Assembly: GCF_016881405.1 (NCBI RefSeq)
Contig: NZ_WOFE01000002.1
Coordinates: 415,906-479,905, forward strand
Direction: 5' to 3'
From: Deefgea chitinilytica
Lineage (GTDB): Bacteria; Pseudomonadota; Gammaproteobacteria; Burkholderiales; Chitinibacteraceae
DNA length: 64,000 nucleotides
Shown here: positions 8,756 to 17,523 of the stretch, one piece after another
Numbering within the stretch: position 1 is the stretch's first letter
How the letters are laid out: each line of letters begins with the position of its first letter
Position numbers and translations under genes: made by a program
The notes under the pieces: generated by a model
The model's input: the letters and a program-made list of their open reading frames with translations, nothing else
Database searches by the model: none
Told to the model about the DNA's origin: nothing

Positions 8756-9691
8756 ATGCCCCCAACTCATTTATCTGCCGCGCAGCATTTACTCGCTGCT
8801 CGGCAGCAATTAATGCCGCTACTGGCGCTCGAACCGAGCGAACACAGTGTAGTTGCACAAGTCACCGAACTTGTCGCGCATATTTACGCCAGTTGTGAAA
8901 AAAGCGCTGATGTGGCGCTGGCGATGATTCAGCTTGATCTGGATGCACCGTATGCAATTCGCCACGCGATCAATGTGGCCGTCATTGTCAATTTGGCTTT
9001 ACAAAATCTGGGGCAAAGCAAAGAAGAACGCTGGCATTTTGTCGCCGCGGCACTGACGATGAACATCGGCATGTATGAGCTGCAAAACACCTTGTCGCAG
9101 CAAAGTACGCCACTCACCGATGAACAAAAGATTCACATTCGCCAGCATCCAACGATTAGTCGTGAATTACTCCGTAGCGCCGGCGTGGCAGATGCGATCT
9201 GGCTCGAATGCATTTCTCAACATCACGAAGCACCAGACGGTAGCGGCTATCCACTCAAACTCGCAGGCGATGAAATTTTATTTGGCGCGCGCCTGATTGC
9301 TATCGCCGATCGCTATTGCGCTCTACTTTCAAATACCACCTATCGCAGCAGCCAATCAGCTGACGTGGCATTGCAAAACTCACTCAATAGTGACGGCGGC
9401 AGCATCGACGACAAACTACTCAATTTGTTTACGCAAACCATCGGCAGCTATCCACCCGGATCAGTGGTGCAGCTCAATAACGGTGAAAGCGGTGTAGTCA
9501 GCAAATATGATCAGCAAACGCGTGCACCACATGTGTACGCGCTATTTACCCGTGATGAGCAACTCTATGAGCACCCACCAATACGTCAGTGCCATTTAAC
9601 TGAATTTGGTATTCATAAAGTACTCGATAATCGCATCGTTGCAGGGGCAATGCCGCTCACCTTTATTTGGGGGGCAGCGGCGCAGAGATAA
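8756..9691 (+). CDS. HD-GYP-like protein with a lost HD metal motif
   Basis: A 311-residue cytoplasmic protein. It keeps the GYP half of the HD-GYP domain (HHEAPDGSGYP) and the later IADRYCALL region, as well as the RQHP motif. Where the catalytic HDIGK should be, the sequence reads ALTMNIGM, so both metal-binding His and Asp of the HD pair are missing. HD-GYP enzymes hydrolyse cyclic di-GMP; this one is probably catalytically dead or altered, perhaps a c-di-GMP sensor or partner. A C-terminal region of about 90 residues (PPGSVVQLNNGESGVV) matches the usual HD-GYP tail. An intact HD-GYP protein is encoded at 52460-53683. Confidence 0.8.
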   Translation: MPPTHLSAAQHLLAARQQLMPLLALEPSEHSVVAQVTELVAHIYASCEKSADVALAMIQLDLDAPYAIRHAINVAVIVNLALQNLGQSKEERWHFVAAALTMNIGMYELQNTLSQQSTPLTDEQKIHIRQHPTISRELLRSAGVADAIWLECISQHHEAPDGSGYPLKLAGDEILFGARLIAIADRYCALLSNTTYRSSQSADVALQNSLNSDGGSIDDKLLNLFTQTIGSYPPGSVVQLNNGESGVVSKYDQQTRAPHVYALFTRDEQLYEHPPIRQCHLTEFGIHKVLDNRIVAGAMPLTFIWGAAAQR

Positions 9692-9693
9692 TA

Positions 9694-9720
9694 AAAAAGG
9701 CTTCTTCTCGAAGCCTTTTT
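9694..9720. terminator. Bidirectional terminator
   Basis: AAAAAGGCTTC, a five-base loop, then GAAGCCTTTTT: an 11-bp perfect stem with A-run and U-run on both strands, between the convergent HD-GYP-like and EF-hand genes. Confidence 0.93.
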
Positions 9721-9724
9721 CACT

Positions 9725-10015
9725 TTATTTAACAGCCGCAGTCGCTGACGCTGGCTTGCCTTTACCACCATGTGGGCAATTTGCTCGCATATACTCACGA
9801 GCCGCACGGCGCTCTTGAGCCGTCAACACACCGTCTTTATTGGTGTCCATTTGATCAAAGCGTGCATCAGACATTTTTTGATGTTCAGCTTTGGTGAGAT
9901 CGCCTTTGGGTTTCATCTCTGCAGATGGACAAGTTGGACCAGCAGCGAACACAGCGGAAGTCGACAACACAGCTACCGCGAGTAAACCAGCTTGAATTGA
10001 TAAACGCATTTTCAT
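9725..10015 (-). CDS. Secreted EF-hand calcium-binding protein
   Basis: A 96-residue protein with a cleavable signal peptide (MKMRLSIQAGLLAVAVLSTS, cleavage likely near AVFA-AG). A single canonical EF-hand loop, DTNKDGVLTAQE, sits around residues 56-67, preceded by the helix MSDARFDQM. The mature protein contains two cysteines (PTCPSAE and ANCPHG) that could form a disulfide. Probably a periplasmic calcium-binding protein of unknown role; single EF-hands often pair by dimerisation. The gene is monocistronic, flanked by a strong shared terminator. Confidence 0.8.
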   Translation of the reverse strand: MKMRLSIQAGLLAVAVLSTSAVFAAGPTCPSAEMKPKGDLTKAEHQKMSDARFDQMDTNKDGVLTAQERRAAREYMRANCPHGGKGKPASATAAVK

Positions 10016-10171
10016 TCTCCAAGTAAATCAAACTACACCATGCAGCTTGAACTAAGTCAGCAAAAGTTTTCTTGCATCGCTGTCTTGCCTTGCCATAAAA
10101 CTTTTGCACGAGTACTTATGTGATATAACGTCGCAAACTCAATTTGCGTTGACACCACAAGAGAGGAAAAC

Positions 10172-10483
10172 ATGAATTTCAACGAACAGCTGGCTTTATT
10201 ACCAACGATTGAACATCTCGCAGCATTGGAATTATTGGATGGCGAACAAATCGTCGCGCGCATCGAAAACAAACCCGGCCAAGCTGGCAGCGTGCGCGTA
10301 TACCATGCGCTATTTCAAGAATTTGGTGCCATTGATAGCTTGGCGGCGCAAAAAGGCTTACGCATTTATGCAGAACACACCGCGGATGCGCAAGCCTTTC
10401 CAGGCAAACATCCAAATATCGACCGCCTGATTGAAATTGCAGCCAACCAGCACGCGCTAGCAGTGCGGATGATTGAGGCTTAA
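10172..10483 (+). CDS. Small conserved protein, probable DUF2322 family
   Basis: A 103-residue soluble protein without signal or membrane segment; GAGAGGAAAAC precedes the ATG. The pattern LELLDGEQIVARIENKPGQA, then VYHALFQEFGAID, then HPNIDRLIEI resembles the DUF2322 family found in betaproteobacteria and Neisseriales. No function is known for that family, and I infer none here. It is followed by a strong bidirectional terminator shared with rhlE. Confidence 0.6.
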   Translation: MNFNEQLALLPTIEHLAALELLDGEQIVARIENKPGQAGSVRVYHALFQEFGAIDSLAAQKGLRIYAEHTADAQAFPGKHPNIDRLIEIAANQHALAVRMIEA

Positions 10484-10503
10484 ATTTTTCCGTCGCCAAC
10501 ATA

Positions 10504-10533
10504 AAAAAATGGACTCCAAAGAGTCCATTTTTT
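10504..10533. terminator. Bidirectional terminator
   Basis: AAAAAATGGACTC, loop CAAA, GAGTCCATTTTTT: a 13-bp perfect stem with runs on both sides between the convergent DUF2322-like gene and rhlE. Confidence 0.94.
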
Positions 10534-10543
10534 GTGGCCAACG

Positions 10544-11914
10544 TTAGGCTTTACTGCGCTTAGGCGGCTGAAACAAGGCGGCAATTTGTGGTGGGCGTTT
10601 TGGCAACTTAGGCAAATTGTTTGGAAACGCAGGGACTTCACTGGCTTCGCGCTGCGCCCGAGATGGCATACGATCACGCCCTTGATAATCCCTTACCCCT
10701 TGATCTTGCTCACTATGATGACGGCGCTCAGCACGCGCTGGGCGCTCGTCAATCACTTGAATCGTACCGGGCGAGAAACCATGCACTGGGGTCAAAGGCA
10801 TGTCACGGTTCAACAGCTTTTTAATTCCTTCGTAGGCCTTGCCCTCTTCAGGAGCTACCAAAGAAATCGCCACACCCGTGGCACCCGCACGGCCAGTACG
10901 ACCAATCCGGTGTACGTAGTCTTCGGGAGTGGTTGGTAATTCATAATTCACCACAAACGGCAAATCAGTCACATCCAAACCACGCGCGGCGACATCGGTT
11001 GCGACCAATACTTTGATCTCACCAGCTTTAAATTTATTCAGCGCTTCGGTGCGCGAGCGTTGATCACGATCACCATGAATCGCTTCGCAACTAAAGCCGG
11101 CGCGTTTTAAATCACGCGCCACTTGATCAGTGCCGACTTTGGTACGACAAAACACGATCACTTGCGTCATTTGATGCACATGAATCAAATGCGCCAGCAA
11201 TGCACGTTTACGCGCAGTTTCCACCGGATGCAATTCTTGTTTAACCGACTCATTGGCTGAATTTTTACGCGCTACTTCAATCTTGACTGGCTCATGCATA
11301 AACTGCTGAGACAATTTCAAAATTTCCGGTGCAAACGTCGCCGAGAACAATAGCGTTTGCTTGCGATTGGTGCACAAATTGAAAATCGTTTGAATATCTA
11401 GGATAAAGCCCATATCGAGCATACGATCGGCTTCATCAAGGACCAGAATTTCAACTTGAGATAAATTAATTGATTTTTGCTGAATATGATCAAGCAAACG
11501 ACCAGGCGTGGCGACCAAGACTTCAACGCCTTCACGCAGCGCAGGGATTTGGCCTTTAATATCAACGCCGCCATACACTACATGGCTACGCAAACCAGTG
11601 CCTTTGCTGTAGGTGGCCACGTTGGCATAAACTTGATCGGCTAACTCACGCGTCGGTGCTAGGATCAAAGCACGAATCGGATGACGCGCAGGTGAGGCGC
11701 TATGATTGGCATGGCGAATAATGCGCGTCAAAATCGGTAAAGTAAACGCGGCGGTCTTGCCTGTTCCCGTTTGGGCAGCGCCCAATACGTCTTTACCTTC
11801 CAGAATCACTGGAATTGCTTCGGACTGGATTGCGGTCGGGGTTTCATAGCCTTGCTCGACAACCGCCTTCAAAACTTCAGGCGCCAAGCCTAGTGATGCA
11901 AATGTGATACCCAT
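10544..11914 (-). CDS. rhlE: ATP-dependent RNA helicase, DEAD-box (RhlE type)
   Basis: A 456-residue helicase. In order: Q motif region (GYETPTAIQSEAIP), Walker A AQTGTGKT, PTRELA, DEAD box (VLDEADRMLDMGF), SAT, and the C-terminal helicase HRIGRTGRAG. A basic disordered tail (RRHHSEQDQGVRDYQGRDR and onward to KRPPQ) follows. The N-terminus MGITFASLGLAPEVLKAV matches RhlE-type proteins. The start at 11914 has TTGGAG about 7 bases upstream; an earlier in-frame start lacks such a site. The family remodels RNA in ribosome maturation and RNA turnover. Confidence 0.92.
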   Translation of the reverse strand: MGITFASLGLAPEVLKAVVEQGYETPTAIQSEAIPVILEGKDVLGAAQTGTGKTAAFTLPILTRIIRHANHSASPARHPIRALILAPTRELADQVYANVATYSKGTGLRSHVVYGGVDIKGQIPALREGVEVLVATPGRLLDHIQQKSINLSQVEILVLDEADRMLDMGFILDIQTIFNLCTNRKQTLLFSATFAPEILKLSQQFMHEPVKIEVARKNSANESVKQELHPVETARKRALLAHLIHVHQMTQVIVFCRTKVGTDQVARDLKRAGFSCEAIHGDRDQRSRTEALNKFKAGEIKVLVATDVAARGLDVTDLPFVVNYELPTTPEDYVHRIGRTGRAGATGVAISLVAPEEGKAYEGIKKLLNRDMPLTPVHGFSPGTIQVIDERPARAERRHHSEQDQGVRDYQGRDRMPSRAQREASEVPAFPNNLPKLPKRPPQIAALFQPPKRSKA

Positions 11915-12191
11915 TACGCTCCAATACTGCAGAAAAACTAAAGGCAGCACTTTACACCAAATGGGCCTTTATGCCTACCACGCACTGATCTTGCAGCAGC
12001 GATTTACTGAAAAAATAAAGAATAAAACCAAGCATTTAAGGGCAAGCCCAGCTCAAGCGATTTTGCATACTCAGTCGATTGATTGACCCGCCATCACGCG
12101 TCCAGCAACAAATTTCGACTCAGATCAGTGCAAATGCATTCATTCGCAGTAAACTAGCGGCTCTCACTGACCCACTCTTTGGAGCCACCGT

Positions 12192-13100
12192 ATGTACGAT
12201 ATCGCCCGTGAACATCTGCGCACAGTGCGTGATCTGCACCGCTTTGCCGTCAGCCGTTTTAATACCGCTGAATTATTTTATGGTCACGGCACCACTGAAG
12301 CGTGGGATGAAGCCGCTTATTTGATTTTAGCGACGCTTAAACTCCCCATCGACCGACTTGAGCCAGTATTTGACGCGCATTTATTGCCCGAAGAAATCGC
12401 CCAAGTACTTGATGTGATTCAAGAGCGCGTGGTCACTCGCAAACCCGCTGCTTACTTAACCAAAGAAGCGTATTTAGGTGAGTTTAAATTTTATGTCGAT
12501 GAACGCGTCATCGTGCCACGCTCGTTTATCGCCGAAATTTTGTTTAACGATGGCTTAGAGCCCTATGTTGAACATCCAGAACTGGTGCATCGCGCACTTG
12601 ATTTATGCACCGGCTCGGGTTGTTTGGCGATTTTGATGGCGCATGCCTTCCCTGATGCGGCAATCGATGCGGTTGATTTATCACCCGATGCACTGGATGT
12701 GGCCGAACTCAACGTGATTGACTACAGCTTGGGTGATCGGATCGATTTATTGGATTCAGATTTGTTTGAAGCCATTCCTGATGAAACTTACGATCTGATT
12801 ATTTCTAATCCACCGTATGTCGATGCCCACAGCGTTGAAGAATTGCCGCCGGAATATTTACATGAACCCGAACTCGCGCTCGGCAGCGGTGAAGACGGAC
12901 TTGATATTACGCGCCGGATTTTGAGCGAGGCCACCAAACACTTAAATCCACACGGGGTCTTGGTCGTCGAAATCGGTCACAACCGTGATGAGCTCGAAGC
13001 GCAATACCCAACGCTACCGTTTGTGTGGCTTGCTACTGAATCTGGCGACGGATTTGTATTCTTGCTAACGCGAGAAATGCTCGTCGAAGCTGGACTTTAA
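12192..13100 (+). CDS. prmB: Ribosomal protein uL3 glutamine methyltransferase PrmB
   Basis: A 302-residue SAM-dependent methyltransferase that N5-methylates a glutamine of ribosomal protein L3. The N-terminal domain YDIAREHLRTVRDLHRFAVS and FYGHGTTEAWDEA match PrmB rather than PrmC. The SAM site is LDLCTGSGCLAI and the catalytic motif is ISNPPYVD. TGGAG precedes the ATG. The gene ends seven bases before a 49-bp hairpin element shared with the convergent GGDEF gene. Confidence 0.95.
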   Translation: MYDIAREHLRTVRDLHRFAVSRFNTAELFYGHGTTEAWDEAAYLILATLKLPIDRLEPVFDAHLLPEEIAQVLDVIQERVVTRKPAAYLTKEAYLGEFKFYVDERVIVPRSFIAEILFNDGLEPYVEHPELVHRALDLCTGSGCLAILMAHAFPDAAIDAVDLSPDALDVAELNVIDYSLGDRIDLLDSDLFEAIPDETYDLIISNPPYVDAHSVEELPPEYLHEPELALGSGEDGLDITRRILSEATKHLNPHGVLVVEIGHNRDELEAQYPTLPFVWLATESGDGFVFLLTREMLVEAGL

Positions 13101-13106
13101 ATAGCA

Positions 13107-13155
13107 AGGTATATCCGTCTAATTATTCAATTTCAATATCTAGACGGATATACCT
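13107..13155. repeat. 49-bp RGGTAT/ATACCY element, copy C (best hairpin)
   Basis: The arms AGGTATATCCGTCTA and TAGACGGATATACCT pair perfectly over 15 bp with a 19-nt AT-rich loop, the longest perfect stem in the family. It fills the whole gap between the convergent prmB and GGDEF genes, so it may also act as a transcription barrier, although no U-run follows. Confidence 0.85.
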
Positions 13156-13156
13156 A

Positions 13157-14455
13157 TCAACCCAATTCGACTCGGTTACGGCCATTGTCTTTTGCTCGAT
13201 ACAAAGCGGCATCGGCTCGCTCAATTAAAGAACTAAACTCCTCACCTTGCGCGCGCATCGCTACGCCACACGAACAGGTTACCGTCATCGAATCAGGCCA
13301 CGCGGCATTGGCCACACTAGCTCGCAATTTCTCTGCTAATTTCGCCGCTTGCGCCAAATCCGTATTCGGGCACACCACCAAAAATTCTTCGCCACCCCAG
13401 CGCACCAACGCATCACTACTACGAATTTCACTCAGCACCAATTGCGCAAACTGCCGCAACACCGTGTCGCCCACCGCATGCCCGTAATGGTCATTCACCC
13501 GCTTAAAATGATCCAAATCAGCAAATAACACGCTCATTCCTGCCGACATCGGCATTTCGCCTTGCCATTGCTGAAGTAAAAAATCACGTAAACCTTCTCG
13601 ATTGAGTGCGCCAGTGAGCGGGTCGAGCTGGATTTTATTACTCAAGACTTCTGCCTGAATTTCCAGCACCCGATTAATCGTTTCCAATTCATGCATGCGT
13701 GCACGTTTTGTTTGATCTCGCTCCCGATAAGCCAGTAGCTCCATAAACAACCAAACAAAACAAAAAATCAACCATGCCGCGACGATCAGCGTCAAAACCT
13801 GCGTCAAACTCAACCATTTACCATGAAACTCCAAGGCTCGCATTTCGATCTGGTGCAGTCCTGTTTGCACCTTACCCGGCGTAGCAATCTCGATCTGCGT
13901 CACATTGTCCAAACGCATATCACTGCTAAAAATCGGTACATCTCGGTCGTCAACCCACCAAGATGCCACGCGAAAATACTTCAAAGGCACGCTAAACGCC
14001 TCGCCCTTCGGCGGTGCAAATTCTAATTCGTTGACTTTACTGGATAAGGGGTCGTCTAATTTTGAAATGTCGGCTTCAAAATTGCGTAAATAAACGCGTA
14101 CTTTCTTAAATTCAGGCCCTCTCAAATCCATATCAAACACAACTCGGTCAAACTTTGACAAATCAACACCTTGCGCCGTATTCGAAAGCGCAATGCTCAT
14201 TTCACAAAACGGCCATTCGTATTGATTCTTTTGTAAATCGCATTGCAACTGCAGCGCGCCTTGGTTTCTTGCAAACTTCGCCACACTGGCACCGCCTTGT
14301 GATCGATCATCAAGCGCGGTGATTTGATACGGTGTCTGCGTATCAATCCGCAACACACGGCTCATTCCAAAATGCTGCCATATCAATAAGCCCATCGAGA
14401 GCAGCATCAAGATCACCATCGCAATACGTAAAAAATTAATCGTACGATTAGACAT
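13157..14455 (-). CDS. Membrane diguanylate cyclase with periplasmic sensor domain
   Basis: A 432-residue protein. A first transmembrane helix (IAMVILMLLSMGLLIWQHFG) is followed by a periplasmic domain of about 180 residues with a carbohydrate-binding-module-like beta pattern (FDRVVFDMDLRGPEFKKVRV), then a second helix (VLTLIVAAWLIFCFVWLFME), a short coiled coil and a GGDEF domain. The active site is GGEEF, and the inhibitory I-site RSSD lies five residues before it, so product inhibition is expected. It makes cyclic di-GMP in response to an unknown periplasmic signal. The start at 14455 has GGAG upstream; the longer frame lacks one. Confidence 0.87.
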   Translation of the reverse strand: MSNRTINFLRIAMVILMLLSMGLLIWQHFGMSRVLRIDTQTPYQITALDDRSQGGASVAKFARNQGALQLQCDLQKNQYEWPFCEMSIALSNTAQGVDLSKFDRVVFDMDLRGPEFKKVRVYLRNFEADISKLDDPLSSKVNELEFAPPKGEAFSVPLKYFRVASWWVDDRDVPIFSSDMRLDNVTQIEIATPGKVQTGLHQIEMRALEFHGKWLSLTQVLTLIVAAWLIFCFVWLFMELLAYRERDQTKRARMHELETINRVLEIQAEVLSNKIQLDPLTGALNREGLRDFLLQQWQGEMPMSAGMSVLFADLDHFKRVNDHYGHAVGDTVLRQFAQLVLSEIRSSDALVRWGGEEFLVVCPNTDLAQAAKLAEKLRASVANAAWPDSMTVTCSCGVAMRAQGEEFSSLIERADAALYRAKDNGRNRVELG

Positions 14456-14655
14456 TCCAACTCCAAAACCAAGTGCAATAAACCACACAGCGCAGCCATT
14501 CAATTTAGTGACTACCGCCGATAAAGGCGAGAAATTGAGCAATAATTTACCAATCAGGCTCGATGCTCAGCAAAATTCATACAGGAGCAGGATCAATATT
14601 TGCAGCGCAAAATGCGGACAAATCCTTGCTAGTTAGCACATCTAGCAATTGTCAG

Positions 14656-14675
14656 ACTACACAATCCTGTGTAGT
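14656..14675. promoter_or_regulatory. 20-bp palindrome upstream of metN (operator or hairpin)
   Basis: ACTACACA, ATCC, TGTGTAGT: perfect 8-bp arms separated by 4 bp, about 100 bases before the metN start. The size and symmetry fit a dimeric repressor operator, but a small RNA hairpin is equally possible. No riboswitch is recognised in this leader. Confidence 0.35.
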
Positions 14676-14775
14676 TTGTCGCGCCGATACAAGCCCACAT
14701 ATTTACCTTGCCGCATTGAATATGCTTAATGAATACTGTCGGTATTCGATCTTCATTCGGCCTTTAGGTCTGCAC

Positions 14776-15795
14776 ATGATTCAACTCAAAAATTTAAGTA
14801 AATTTTATCGCGTCGATGGCCGAGAAATCCCTGCGCTGAAACGGATTGATCTTACGATCAACGCTGGCGAGATTTTCGGTGTGATTGGCCATTCTGGTGC
14901 GGGAAAATCAACACTAATTCGCTTGATTAATCTCTTAGAACGCCCCACTGGCGGCTCGGTCTTCGTCGACGGCACAGAGATTACAACGCTCTCCAACAGT
15001 GATTTACGCTTGGAGCGGCAAAAAATTGGCATGATTTTTCAGCATTTCAATCTGCTTTCGGCCAAAACCGTGGCCAACAACGTAGCCTTTCCACTGCAAG
15101 TCGCAGGTGTATTAGATAAAGCCGCGATTCAACGCCGCGTTGCTGAATTGCTTGAACTGGTCGGGCTATCCGATCACGCGGATAAATATCCGGCCCAGCT
15201 CTCTGGCGGACAAAAGCAACGTGTCGGTATTGCGCGGGCACTAGCAAATAATCCCAAATTACTACTGTGCGACGAGGCCACTAGCGCCCTCGATCCACAA
15301 ACAACCCAATCGGTGTTGCAACTACTACTCGAAATCAATCAAAAACTCAATCTGACCATCGTGCTGATTACGCATGAAATGGACGTGATTCGTACCGTAT
15401 GTGATCGCGTAGCGGTAATTGATGGTGGTGAAATTGTTGAAATGGGGCCTGTAACGCAAGTCTTTTTGCATCCCAAACACCCAACCTCACGGCGCTTTGT
15501 ATTTGAAAGCGAGCACATCGATGAAAATCGCCAATTTGAAGACTTCAATCATGTGCCCGGCAAGATCGTACGGCTTACCTTTATTGGCGAATCGACCTAC
15601 AAATCCTTACTCGGCGATATGGCACGCGATTTTGGGATTGATTTTTCGATTCTGGCAGGACGTATTGAACGCATCAAAGGCACGGCATGCGGCCAGCTAA
15701 CCCTTGCGTTTACTGGGGAGGATGCCAATATTGCCGCTTGCTTAGCGCGATTTACAGCAGAAGGGATTGATTTTGAGGAGTTACGCGCATGCTAA
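14776..15795 (+). CDS. metN: Methionine ABC transporter ATP-binding protein MetN
   Basis: A 339-residue ATPase of the D/L-methionine importer at the inner membrane. Walker A is GHSGAGKST, signature [15 protein letters not shown], Walker [15 protein letters not shown]-loop ITHEMD. The C-terminal NIL domain of about 100 residues ([15 protein letters not shown]) binds methionine and trans-inhibits the pump. The ATG at 14776 gives the family start [11 protein letters not shown]; a much longer frame upstream is noncanonical leader. It overlaps metI by 7 bases. Confidence 0.96.
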   Translation: MIQLKNLSKFYRVDGREIPALKRIDLTINAGEIFGVIGHSGAGKSTLIRLINLLERPTGGSVFVDGTEITTLSNSDLRLERQKIGMIFQHFNLLSAKTVANNVAFPLQVAGVLDKAAIQRRVAELLELVGLSDHADKYPAQLSGGQKQRVGIARALANNPKLLLCDEATSALDPQTTQSVLQLLLEINQKLNLTIVLITHEMDVIRTVCDRVAVIDGGEIVEMGPVTQVFLHPKHPTSRRFVFESEHIDENRQFEDFNHVPGKIVRLTFIGESTYKSLLGDMARDFGIDFSILAGRIERIKGTACGQLTLAFTGEDANIAACLARFTAEGIDFEELRAC

Positions 15796-16457
15796 ATGAT
15801 TTTTTTAGCAATATTGATTGGGCAGAAATCGGCCTTGCTACGCTCGATACGCTAACAATGCTCGGCGGATCACTGCTGTTTACATTAATACTGGGACTGC
15901 CTCTAGGCATTTTGTTGTTTCTAACTAGCAAACGGCAATTGCTGGAGCAGCCTTATGTTTATGGAATTTTGTCATTCATCGTGAATATCCTGCGCTCGGT
16001 GCCATTCGTGATTTTACTGATTATCATGATTCCATTCACAGTCTTGCTCACAGGCACCTCGCTGGGTGTCGCCGGCGCAATTCCGCCGTTGGTGGTGGGC
16101 GCAACGCCATTTTTTGCCCGCTTGGTTGAAACCGCATTGCGCGAAGTCGATCGCGGCATTATCGAAGCCACCCAAGCAATGGGAGCCAGCACCAGCCAGA
16201 TTGTTTTTAAAGCCTTACTTCCTGAAGCAATGCCGGGCATGATGGCCGCGGTGACGGTGACCGCGATTACCTTGGTTTCGTATGCCGCAATGTCAGGCGT
16301 GATTGGCGGCGGTGGCTTGGGAGATTTAGCGATTCGCTTTGGCTATCAGCGCTTTCAAACTGACGTGATGATCGTTACCGTGCTGCTATTACTGGTTTTG
16401 GTACAAGTACTACAAATGATCGGTGATCGCTTAGTGATCCATTTCAGCCGCAAATAA
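15789..16457 (+). CDS. metI: Methionine ABC transporter permease MetI
   Basis: A 222-residue inner-membrane permease with five predicted hydrophobic segments. The EAA loop for contact with MetN is around [26 protein letters not shown] sits nine bases before the ATG, and the start is inside the end of metN, implying translational coupling. It pairs with MetN and MetQ. Confidence 0.96.
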   Translation: MLNDFFSNIDWAEIGLATLDTLTMLGGSLLFTLILGLPLGILLFLTSKRQLLEQPYVYGILSFIVNILRSVPFVILLIIMIPFTVLLTGTSLGVAGAIPPLVVGATPFFARLVETALREVDRGIIEATQAMGASTSQIVFKALLPEAMPGMMAAVTVTAITLVSYAAMSGVIGGGGLGDLAIRFGYQRFQTDVMIVTVLLLLVLVQVLQMIGDRLVIHFSRK

Positions 16458-16619
16458 ACTCAAGTGAATTTATTTAGCTCTATTTAATCTATAAAATTAG
16501 CGCTAAATAACCGTAATATACATCCCTAGATGCGCAGCGGTGGAAAACCCTGATCCCGCTGCGCTATAAAATTCAGGACAATCCATCCTGAACTATTCAA
16601 TTCATCCCACAAGGACGCC

Positions 16620-17399
16620 ATGATGAAAAAAACACTAACCGCCATTGCCCTCGCCGCACTTGCTTTCTCTGCTCACGCTGCTGAAAAACTCACCATCGGT
16701 GCCACCGCGATACCGCACGCCGAGATTCTAGAATTTGTAAAACCAGCACTGAGCAAACAAGGTGTCGATTTGCAAATCAAGGTGTTTACTGATTACGTAC
16801 AACCTAATGTGCAAGTCGCAGAGAAAAAACTCGACGCGAACTTCTTTCAGCACCAACCTTACCTTGGTGAATTCAACAAAGGCAAAGGCACGAATTTAGT
16901 CAGCGTAGCGGGCGTGCATATCGAGCCATTTGGCGCGTACTCAACTAAAGTAAAAAAACTGGCTGACTTAAAAGAAGGCGCAACGGTTGCGATTCCGAAT
17001 GATGCTACCAATGGCGGCCGTGCCTTGCTCTTGCTCGACAAAGCCGGTGTGATCAAACTGAAAGACAATAAAAACATCTTGGCCACCAGCAAAGACATCG
17101 CGGAAAACCCGAAAAAACTCAAAATCCGCGAACTCGAAGCGGCGACTTTGCCACGCGTATTGGGTCAAGTTGATGTAGCACTGATCAACACCAATTACGC
17201 CTTGGAAGCAAAACTCAACCCAAGCAAAGATGCGTTGATTATCGAAGGTAACGATTCACCGTACGTCAACATCTTGGTGGCTCGCCCTGATAACAAAGAC
17301 AGCGCCGCACTGAAAAAACTGAGCGCCGCTTTGCAAAGCCCAGAAACTAAGAAATTTATCTTAGAAAAATACAAAGGTGCAGTTGTTCCTGCGTTTTAA
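16620..17399 (+). CDS. metQ: Methionine-binding periplasmic protein MetQ
   Basis: A 259-residue NlpA/MetQ-family solute-binding protein. The leader MMKKTLTAIALAALAFSAHA ends in a typical signal-peptidase I site (AHA-AE) with no lipobox cysteine, so it appears to be a soluble periplasmic protein; E. coli MetQ is a lipoprotein. The mature part has family motifs TIGATAIPHAEIL and VAIPNDATNGGRALLLL. A 162-base gap with no clear terminator follows metI, and a strong terminator closes the metNIQ unit. Confidence 0.95.
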   Translation: MMKKTLTAIALAALAFSAHAAEKLTIGATAIPHAEILEFVKPALSKQGVDLQIKVFTDYVQPNVQVAEKKLDANFFQHQPYLGEFNKGKGTNLVSVAGVHIEPFGAYSTKVKKLADLKEGATVAIPNDATNGGRALLLLDKAGVIKLKDNKNILATSKDIAENPKKLKIRELEAATLPRVLGQVDVALINTNYALEAKLNPSKDALIIEGNDSPYVNILVARPDNKDSAALKKLSAALQSPETKKFILEKYKGAVVPAF

Positions 17400-17439
17400 T
17401 CGCGAAAGCAGCAACCCGCTAAGATAGCAACCCGCTCAC

Positions 17440-17474
17440 AAAAAAGAGGTAAAGCACTGCTTTACCTCTTTTTT
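17440..17474 (+). terminator. Rho-independent terminator after metQ
   Basis: A 16-bp perfect stem, AAAAAAGAGGTAAAGC / GCTTTACCTCTTTTTT, with a 3-base loop (ACT) and a U-run. Confidence 0.95.
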
Positions 17475-17523
17475 CATTTGAATCTTCGCGCTATAAAGAG
17501 ACTTCACTGTATTAGGTCGCCGT

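Noticed and set aside
14563..14775. N-terminal extension of metN
   Set aside because: The leader is non-homologous; the ATG at 14776 gives the MetN family start.
17410..17436. Direct repeat AGCAACCCGCT before the metQ terminator
   Set aside because: A single 11-bp duplication with no further copies; no function suggested.
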